DNA of 64,000 bases from Fistularia commersonii (lineage: Eukaryota > Chordata > Actinopteri > Syngnathiformes > Fistulariidae), in the NCBI GenBank assembly GCA_037954325.1, contig JBBMNZ010000052.1, positions 558,001-622,000 of the forward strand. The letters are read 5' to 3'. Positions 55,010-64,000 of the stretch are shown here, one piece after another (positions within the stretch are counted from its first letter, which is position 1; each line of letters opens with the position of its first letter). A program made the position numbers and the translations under genes. The notes under the pieces are model-generated. The model searched no databases. It saw nothing but the letters and a program-made list of their open reading frames with translations, and was not told the origin of the DNA.

Positions 55010-58000
55010 TTTGGACTTTTGATGGGATTTCTCTGAATATGACATATATTGTGCAAAATCTTGTCCTAAACAACATATTTCAACAGCAGAAACCAGCTTG
55101 ATGAAATTCATTGGTTATTTCCAAAACTAATCAAAAATTCTTCAACTTGCTGAGATAAGTACTTTTTGAACGAATGGCTATATCTTTTGAACTTGTGAAG
55201 GTATTACACTGAATTTGACATATATTTTCCAGAATCATGTCCTAAACAACATATTTCAACAGCAGACACCAGCTTGATGAAATTCATTAGTTATTTCCAC
55301 TCCTAATCAGAAACGTCTCAACTCGTGAGTTAAGCACTTTTTGAACGAATGGCTATATATTTAGAACCTGTGATGGGATTATACTGAAGTTGACACATAT
55401 TGTGCAGAATCATGTCATAAACAACATATTTCAACAGCAGAAACCAGCTTGATGAAATCAATTAGTTATTTCCACTCCTAATCAAAAACGCTTCTACTCG
55501 GTGAGATAAGTCCTTTTTGAACGAATGGCTATATCCTTTGAACCTGTAATGGGATAACACTGAATTTGACATATATTGTGCAGAATCATGTCCTAAACAA
55601 CATATTTCAACAGCAGAAACCAGCTTGATGAAATTCAAAAGTTATTTCCACTCCTAATCAAAAACGCTTCAACTCGGTGAGATAAGTACTTTTTGAACGA
55701 ATGGCTATATCTTTTGAACTTGTGAAGGGATTACACATAATTTGACATATATTGTGCAGAATCATGTTCTAAACAACATATTTCAATAGCAAAAACCAGC
55801 TTGATGAAATTCATTAGTTATTTCCACTCCTAATCAAAAACGCTTCAACTCGGTGAGATAAAGACTTTTTGAACGAATGGCTATATCTTTTTAGCCTGTA
55901 ATGGGATTACACTGAATTTGACATATATTGTGCAGAATCATGTCCTAAACAACATATATCAACAGAAAAAAACAACTTGGTGAAATTCTTTAGTTATTTC
56001 CAATCCAACTCAAACACGATTAAATTCGATAAGATAAGCAGTATTTGACCTTATGGCTATATCTTTTGAACTTGTAGCTGGATTACACTGAATATGCCAT
56101 ATATTGTGTAGAATCATGTCCGAAACGACATATATCAGCAGCAAAAACCAGCATATTGAAATTCATTAACTATTTCCGCTCCATCTCAAAAACGCTTCAA
56201 CACAGTGAGTTATGCAGTTTTTGAACAAATGGCTATATCTTTTGAACTTACGGCTGGATTACACTGAATTTGACATATATGTGCAGAATCATGTCCTAAA
56301 CAACATATTTCAACAGCAGAAACCAGCTTGATGAAATTCATTAATTATTTCCATTCCTAATCAAAAACGCTTCAACCCGATAAGAAAAACACTTTTTGAA
56401 CTAATGGCTATATCTTTTGAATCTGTGATTGGATTACACTGAAGTTGACATATATTGTGCAGAATCATGTGCTAAAAACAAAATATTTCAAACGCAGAAA
56501 CCAGCTTGATGAAATTCATTAGTTATTTCCACGCCGAATCAATTACGCTTCAACTCGTTGAGATAAGCACTTTTTGAACGAAAGGCTATATCCTTTGAAC
56601 TTGTGGCTAAATTACACTGAATTTGACATATATAGTGCAGAATCATGTCCTAAACAAAATATATCAACAGCAAAAACCAGCATATTGAAATTCATTAGTT
56701 ATTTTCGCTCCAACTCAAAAACGATTCAACTCAGTGAGTTATGCTGATTTTGAACAAATGGCTATATATTTTGAACTTGTGGCTGGATTACACTGAATTT
56801 GACATATATTGTGCAGAATCATGTCCTAAACAACATATTTCAACAGCAGAAACCAGCTTGATGAAATTCATTCGTTATTTCCACTCCTAATCAGAAACGT
56901 CTCAACTCGGTGAGATAAGCACTTTTTAATGAATGGCTATATCTTCTAAACCTGTGATGGGATTACACTGAAGTTGACATATATTGTGCAAAATCATGTC
57001 CTAAACAACATATATCAACAGCAGATACCAGCTTGATGAAATTCATCGGTTATTTACACTCCGAATAAAATACGCTTCAACTCGGTGAGATAAGCACTTT
57101 TTGAACGAATGGCTATATCTTTTGAACTTGTTGCTGGATTACACTGAATTTGATATATATTGTGCAGAATCATGTCCTAAAAATATATTTCAACAGCAGA
57201 AACCAGCTTGATGAAATCCATTAGTTATTTCCACTCCTAATCAAAGACGCTTCAACTCGGTGAGATAAGTCCTTTTTGAACGAATGGTTATATCTTTTGA
57301 ACCTATGAAGGGATTACACTGAATTTGACATATATTGTGCAGAATCACGTCCTAACCAATATATTTCAACAGCAACAACCAGCTTGATAAAATTCAAATG
57401 TTATTTCCACTCCTAATCAAAAACGCTTCAACTCGGTGAGATAAGTCCTTTTGAACGAATGGCTATATCTTTTGAACTTGTGAAGGGATTACACATAATT
57501 TGACATATATTGTGCAGAATCATGTCCTAAACAACAAATCTCAACAGTAGAAACCAACTTGATGAAATCCATGAGTTATTTCCACTCCTAATCTAAAACG
57601 CTTCAACTCGGTGAGATAAGCACTTTTTGAACGAATGGCTATATATTTTGATCCTGTAAATGGGTTACACTGAATTTTACATATATATTGCAGAATCATG
57701 TGCTAAAGAACATATTTCAACAGTAGAAACAAGCTTGATGAAATTCATTAGTTTTTTTCACTCCGAATCAAATACGCTTCAACTCCGTGAGATAAGAACT
57801 TTTTGCACGAATGGCTATATCTTTTGGACTTTGGAGGGGTTTTCACTGAATCTGACATATATTGTGCAGAATCATGTTCTAAACAACATATTTCAACAGC
57901 AGAAACCAGATTGATTGAATTCATCAGTTATTTCCACTCCTAATCAGAAATGCTTCAACTCGGTGAGATAAGCACTTTTTGAACGAATGGCTATATCTTT

Positions 58001-61000
58001 TGAACTTGTAGCTGGATTACACTGAATTTGACATATATTGTGCAGAATCATTTCCTAAAAAAATATTTCAAAAGCAGAAACCAGCATGATAAAATTAATT
58101 AGTTTTCCACTCCTAATCAAAAACGCTTCAACTAAGTGATATAAGCCCTTTTTGAACGAATGGCTATATCTTTTAAACTTGGGCTAGATTACACTGAATT
58201 TGAAATATATTGTGCAGAATCATGTCCTACACAACATATATCAACAGCAACAACCAGCATATTGATATTCATTAGTTATTTCCGCTCCAACTCAAAAACG
58301 CTTCAACTCGGTTAGATAAGTCCTTTTTGAACGAATGGCTATATCTTTTGAACATGTTATGGGATCACACTGAATATGACATATATGTGCAGAATCATAT
58401 CCTAAACAACATATTTCAACAGCAGAAACCAGCTTGATGAAATTCAAAAGTTATTTCCACTCCTAATCAAAAACGCTTCAACTCCGTGAGATAAGCACTT
58501 TTTGAACGAAAGGCTATATCTTTTGATCTTGACGCTGGATTACACTGAATTTGACCTATTTTGTGTAGAATCAAGTCCTGAACAATATATTTCAACAGCA
58601 GAAACCAGCTTGATGAAATTCATTAGTTATTTCCACTCCTAATAAAAAAAGGTTCAACTCGGTGAGATAAGCACTTTTTAACGAAAGGCTATATCTTTTG
58701 AACCTGTGATGGGATTACACTTAAGTTGACATATATTTTGCAAAATCATGTCCTAAACAACATAAATCAACAGCAGAAACCAGCTTGATGAATTCCATTA
58801 GTTATTTCCACTCCGAATCAAAAATGCTTCAACTCTGTGAGATAAGAACTTTTTGAACGAATGATTATATCTTTTGAACCTATGAAGGGATTACACGGAA
58901 TTTGACATATATTGTGCAGAATCATGTCCTAAACAACATATTTCAACAGCAGAAACCAGCTTGATGAAATTCAAATGTTATTTCCACTACTAATCAAAAA
59001 CGCTTAAACTCGGTGAGATAAGTACTTTTTGAACGAATGGCTATATCTTTTGAACTTGTGAAGGGATTACACTGAATTTGACATATATTGTGCAGAATCA
59101 TGTCCTAAACAACAAATCTCAACAGTAGAAAACAACTTGATGAAATCCATTAGTTATTTCCACTCCTAATCTAAAACACTTCAACTCGGTGAGAAAAGCA
59201 CTTTTTGAATGAATGGCCATATATTTTGATCCTGTAGCTGGGTTACACTGAATTTGACATATATATTACAGAATCATGTGCTAAAGAACATATTTCAACA
59301 GTAGAAACCAGCTTGATGAAATTCATTAGTTATTTCCATTCCGAATCAAATACGCTTCAACTCGGTGAGATAAGTACTTTTTGAATGAATGGCTATATCT
59401 TTTAAACTTGTAACTGGATTACACTGAATTTGATATATATTGTGCAAAATCATGTCCTAAAAAAATATTTCAACAGCAGAAACCAGCATGATAAAATTCA
59501 TGAGTTTTCCACTCCTAATCAAAAACGCTTCAACTCCGTGAGAAAAGAACTTTTTGAACGAATGGCTATGTCTTTTGGACTTTGGAGGGGTTTTCACTGA
59601 ATTTGACATATATTGTGCAGAATCATGTCCTAAACAACATATTTCAACAGCAGAAACCAGCTTGATGGAATTCATTAGTTATTTCCTCTCCGAATCAGAA
59701 ATGCTTCAACTCGGTGAGATAAGCACTTTTTGCACGAATGGCTATATCTTTTGATCTTGTCGCTGGATTATACTGAATTTGACATATTTTGTGCAGATTA
59801 TTGTCCTAAACATCATATTTCAACAGCAGAAACCAGCTTGATGAAATTCATTAGTTATTTCCACTCCGAATCAATTGCGCTTCAACTTGGTGAGATAGCA
59901 CTTTTTGAACGAATGGCTATATCTTTTGAACTTGTGGCTGGATTAAACTGAATTTGACATATATTGTGCAAAATCATGTCCTAAAAATATATTTCAACAG
60001 CAGAAACCACCTTGATAAAATTCATTAGTTTTCCACTCCTAATAGAAAACGTTTCAACTCAGTGATATAAGCCCTTTTTGAACGAAAGGCTATATCTTTT
60101 GAACTTGGGCTAGATTACACTGAATTTGAAATATATTTTGCAGAATCATGTCTTAAACAACATATATCAACAGCAACAACCAGCATATATATATTAATTA
60201 GTTATTTCCGCTCCAACTCAAAAACGCTTCAATTCGGTGATTTATGCGGTTTTTGAACAAATGGCTATATCTTTTGAATTTGTAGCTGGATTGCACTGAA
60301 TTTGACATATATTTTGCAGAATCAGGTCCTGAACAACATATTTCAACAGCAGAAACCAGCTTGATGAAATCCATTCGTTATTTCCAGTCCTAATCAAAAA
60401 CGCTTCAACTCGGTGAGATAAGTCCTTTTTGAACGAATGGTTATATCATTTGAACCTAAGAAGGGATTACACTGAATTTGACATATATTGTGCAGAATCA
60501 TGTCCTAAACAACATATTTCAACAGCAGAAACCAGCTTGATGAAATTCAAATGTTATTTCCACTCCTAATCAAAAATGCTTCAACTCGGTGAGATAAGTA
60601 CTTTTTGAACGAATGGCTATATCTTTTGAAGTTGTGACTGGATTGCACTGAATTTGACATATATTGTGCAGAATCATGTCCTAAACAACAAATCTCAACA
60701 GTCGAAACCAACTTGATGAAATCCATTAGTTATTTCCACTCCTAATCTAAAACGCTTCAACTCGGTGAGAAAAGCACTTTTTGAATGAATGGCTATATAT
60801 TTTGATCCTGTAGCTGGGTTACACTGAATTTGAATTATATTGTGCAGAATCATGTGCTAAAGAACATATTTCAACAGCAGAAACCAGCTTGATGAAATTC
60901 ATTAGTTATTTCCACTCCTAATCAAAAACGCTTCAACTCGGTGAGATAAGTCCTTTTTGAACGAATGGCTATATCCTTTGAACCTGTAATGGGATAACAC

Positions 61001-61869
61001 TGACTTTGACATATATTGTGCAGAATCATATCCTGAACAACATATTTCAACAGTATAAATCTACTTGATGAAATTCATTAGTTTTTGCCACTCCTAATCA
61101 AAATTGCTTCAACTCGGTGAGATAAGCAGTTTTTGCACGAATGGCTATATCTTTTGATCTTGTCGCTGGATTACACTGAATTTGACATGTGTAATGCAGA
61201 ATCATGTCCTAAACAACATATTTCAACAGCAGAAACCAGCTTGATTAAATCCATTAGTTATTTCCACTCCTAATCATAAACGCTTCAACCCGATAAGATA
61301 AGCAGTTTTTGAACGAATGGCTATATCTTTTGAATATGTAAAGGGATTACACTGAATTTGACATATATTGTGCAGAATCATGTCCTAAACAACATATTTC
61401 AACAGCAGAAACCAGCTTGATGAAATTCATTAGTTATTTCCACTCCTAATCAAAAACGCTTCAACTCGGTGAGATAAGTCCTTTTTGAACGAATGGCTAT
61501 ATCCTTTGAACCTGTAATGGGATCACACTGACTTTGACATATATTGTGCAGAATCATATCCTAAACAACATATTTCAACAGTAGAAATCTACTTAATGAA
61601 ATTCATTAGTTATTTCCACTCCTAATCAAAATTGCTTCAACTCGGTGAGATAAGCACTTTTTGAACGAATGGCTATATCTTTTGAACTTTTGGGGGATTA
61701 CATTGAATTTGACATATATTGTGCAGAATCATGTCCTAAACAACATATTTCAACATTAGAAATCTACTTGATGAAATTCATTGGTTATTGCCACTCCTAA
61801 TCAAAATTGCTTTAACTCGGTGAGATAAGCACTTTTTGCACGAATGGCTATATCTTTTGATCTTATCGC
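55010..61869 (+). repeat. Satellite block Q, copy 2 (about 6.86 kb)
   Basis: Collinear with 39765-46624 at offset 15245 with scattered single-base differences and no net length change over nearly 7 kb. The left junction falls in a ggacttttgatggg monomer near 55010. The right junction lies between about 61866 and 61905, where this copy passes directly to sequence equivalent to about 47830, skipping two monomers and the retroelement. Confidence 0.87.
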
Positions 61870-62122
61870 TGGATTACACTGAATTTGACATATATTGTGC
61901 AGAATCGTATCCTAAACAACATATTTCAACAGCAAACACCAGCTTGATGAAATTCATTAGTTATTTCCACTCCTAATCAAAAACGCTTCAACTCGGTGAG
62001 ATAAGTACTTTTTGAACAAATGGCTATATCTTTTGAACATGTAATGGGATCACACTGAATTTGACTTATATTGTGCAGAATCATGTCATAAACATTCATA
62101 TTTCAACAGCAAAAACCAGCTT
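61870..62122 (+). repeat. Element-free junction joining blocks Q and P
   Basis: This short segment contains cagaatcgtatcctaaac and cagcaaacaccagc, variants otherwise seen together only at 47840-47882. It corresponds to the region right of the retroelement in the other copy but lacks the element and shows no leftover tail or duplication. The offset to the other copy changes here from 15245 to 14060 bp; the 1185-bp difference equals 833 plus two 176-bp monomers. Confidence 0.85.
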
Positions 62123-63683
62123 GATGAAATTCATTAGTTATTTCCACTCCTAATCAAAAACGCTTCAACTCGGTGAGATAAGTCCTTTTTGAACGAATGG
62201 CTATATCCTTTAAACGTGTAATGGGATCACACTGACTTTGACATATATTGTGCAGAATCATATCCTAAACAACATATTTCAACAGCAGAAACCAGTTTGA
62301 TGAAATTCATTAGTTATTTCCACTCCGAATCCAAAACGATTCAACTCAGTGAGATAAGCACTTTTTGATCGAATGGCTATATCTTTTGAACCTGTGATGG
62401 GATTAAAATGAAGTTGACATATATTGTGCAGAAATCATTTCCTGAACAACATATTTAGACAGCAGAAAGTATCTTGATTCTTTTATTAGTTATTTCCACT
62501 GTGAATCATAAACGTTTCAACTCGGTGAGATAAGCACTTTTTGATCGAATGGCTCTATCTTTTGAACTTGTGTCTGGATTACACTGAATTTGATATATAT
62601 TGTGCAAAATCTTGTCCGAAACAACATATTTCAACAGCAGAAACCAGCTTGATGAAATTCATTAGTTATTTCCACTCCTAATCAAAAACGCTTCAACTCG
62701 GTGAGATGAGTAATTTTTGAACGAATTTGTATATCTTTTGAACTTGTGAAGGGATTACACTGAATTTGAAATATATTGTGCAGAATCATGTGCTAAACAA
62801 CATATAATCAACAGCAGAAACCAGCTTGATGAAACTCATTAGTTATTTCCACTCCTAATCAGAAACGTCTCAACTCGGTGAGATAAGCACTTTTTGAACG
62901 AAAGGCTATATCTTTTGATCTTGACGCTGGATTACACTGAATTTGACATATTTTTTGTAGAATCATGTCCTAAACAACATATTTCAACAGCAGAAACCAG
63001 CTTGACGAGATCCATCAGTTATTTCCACTCCTAATCTATAACGCTTCAACACGATAAGATAAGCAGTTTTAGAAGGAATGGCTCTATCTTTTGAACCTGT
63101 GATGTGATTACACTAAATTTGACATATATTGTGTGGAATCATATCCTAAAAAACATATTTCAACAACAGAAACCAGTGTGATGAAATTCATTAGTTATTT
63201 CCACTCCGAATCAAAAACGCTTCAACACGGTGAGATAAGCACTTTTTGATCGAATAGCTATATCTTTTGAACTTGTAGCTGGATTGCACTGAAAATGACA
63301 TTTATTGTGCAGAATCATGTCCTAAACAACATATTTCAACAGCAGAAACCAGCTTGATGAAATTCATTAGTTATTTCCACTCCTAATCAAAAACGCTTCA
63401 ACTCCGTGAGATAAGCACTTTTTGAACGAAAGGCTATATCTTTTGATCTTGACGCTGGATTACACTGAATTTGACAATTTTTTTGTAGAATCATGTCCTA
63501 AACAACATATTTCAACAGCAGAAACCAGTTTGATGAAATTCATTAGTTATTTCCATTCCTAATCCAAAATGGTTCAACCCGATAAGATAAAAACTTTTTG
63601 AACGAATGTCTATATCTTTTGAACCTGTAATGGGATCACGCTGAATTTGACATATATTTTGCAGAATCATGTCCTAAACAACA
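62123..63683 (+). repeat. Satellite block P, copy 3
   Basis: Collinear with 48240-49800 at a constant 13883 bp. A few private changes are visible, such as tgtgtggaatcatatcc near 63129 against tgtgcagaatcatatcc, and caacaacagaaacc near 63162. Confidence 0.86.
62365..62540 (+). repeat. Aberrant satellite monomer, copy 4
   Basis: Fourth occurrence of the tagacagcag core, within block P copy 3, matching 48482-48657. Confidence 0.85.
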
Positions 63684-64000
63684 TATTTCAACAGCAGAAA
63701 CCAGCTTGATGAAATCCATTAGTTATTTCCACTCCTAATCAAAGACGCTTCAACTCGGTGAGATAAGTCCTTTTTGAACGAAAGGCTATATCTTTTGAAC
63801 ATGTAATGGGATAACACTGAATATGACATATATTGTGCAGAATCATATCCTAAACAACATATTTCAACAGCAGAAACCAGCTTGATGAAATTCATTAGTT
63901 ATTTCCATTCCGAATCAAAAACGCTTCAACTCTGTGAGATAATCACTTTAAGAACGAATGGCTATATCTTTTGAACTTGTAGCTGGATTGCACTGAATTT
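63684..64000 (+). repeat. Start of another block Q-like run, cut by the window edge
   Basis: From about 63710 the sequence matches 52115-52403 (gatgaaatccattag, aatcaaagacgcttcaac, aacatgtaatgggataacac, gagataatcacttta). The array continues past the window with no sign of an edge. Confidence 0.8.

Larger units (their letters stand above)
1..64000 (+). repeat. 176-bp satellite DNA array filling the window
   Basis: The phase marker ttgaacgaat (or a close variant) recurs at 11, 187, 363 and 539, exactly 176 bp apart, and continues in the same orientation to the last base. Taking this marker as monomer position 1, the best conserved part is about positions 50-117, containing short blocks such as tgtgcagaatcatgtcctaa and caacagcagaaaccagcttg. 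The most variable parts are positions 23-42, 118-126 and 155-172. About 35% of consensus bases are G or C. Most monomers are 174-178 bp. A period near the length of nucleosomal DNA, a uniform orientation and nested higher-order repeats are typical of centromeric or pericentromeric satellites, but centromere function is an inference. I do not recognise the satellite as a named family. The array is interrupted only by the retroelement at 46903-47709. Confidence 0.97.

Noticed and set aside
42415..59951. Open frames of 66-95 codons at 42415, 44212, 44309, 44485, 51826, 52880, 57660, 59457, 59554 and 59730
   Set aside because: Pairs separated by exactly 15245 bp are the two block Q copies. All translate the satellite (for example AETSLMKFISYF from the gcagaaaccagcttgatg part), and frames on both strands overlap at 44212-44430 and 44309-44509.
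1..64000. CRISPR array
   Set aside because: Repeats are about 176 bp and contiguous with no spacers between short repeats, and the remnant retroelement is of animal type.
1..64000. Bacterial-type promoter motifs (ttgaca and tatatt in the monomer)
   Set aside because: The motifs directly adjoin in tttgacatatattgtgc with no 17-bp spacing and recur in every monomer; the sequence is eukaryotic.
1..64000. CENP-B box in the monomer
   Set aside because: I looked for the NTTCGNNNNANNCGGGN pattern in the consensus on both strands; the nearest stretch, cttcaactcggtgagat, lacks the essential TTCG and CGGG spacing. A computed search of all monomers would settle it.

Overview
The window is eukaryotic satellite DNA. 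Apart from one inserted piece of about 0.8 kb, all 64 kb is a head-to-tail array of one AT-rich monomer of about 176 bp (roughly 35% G+C in the consensus I drew by eye). Net of the insertion there are about 359 copies, all in the same orientation. I find no host gene, tRNA, rRNA, CRISPR array or CpG-rich promoter-like region. The only real coding sequence is the 3' part of a non-LTR retrotransposon reverse transcriptase (46938-47708, minus strand). Its protein motifs, its short 3' UTR and its (GAA)n tail resemble RTE-type elements that are very common in teleost fish. A fish genome, in a centromeric or pericentromeric array, is therefore my best inference. Nothing here proves the species or the centromere assignment.

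The array is organised on several scales. Neighbouring monomers differ at diagnostic sites, but long runs of monomers recur in the same order, so there are nested higher-order repeats. About 2050-7144 recurs as 7145-12600 (29 versus 31 monomers). About 14330-20130 (33 monomers, 5801 bp) is followed by a partial second copy at 20131-24290. A 4043-bp, 23-monomer unit is present twice back to back at 29783-33825 and 33826-37868 and looks almost unchanged; older relatives start near 15541 and 21341. In the right half, block P (about 1.56 kb) occurs at 37920-39480, 48240-49800 and 62123-63683. Block Q (about 6.86 kb) occurs at 39765-46624 and 55010-61869, offset by 15245 bp. Segments at 24291-29770, 49801-55009 and 63684-64000 are mosaics of monomers seen elsewhere.

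The retrotransposon lies at 46903-47709, is flanked by a 26-bp target-site duplication and is heavily 5'-truncated. Removing the element plus one copy of the duplication (833 bp) restores exactly one 176-bp monomer in register. The second copy of this neighbourhood, near 61870-61905, lacks the element and two flanking monomers. Insertion and unequal exchange have therefore both acted here recently. Short open reading frames elsewhere are by-products of the satellite: they recur at the higher-order spacing and encode the same conserved monomer core in various frames.

I did not find an operon, defence island or other gene system. What is unusual is the satellite architecture itself.
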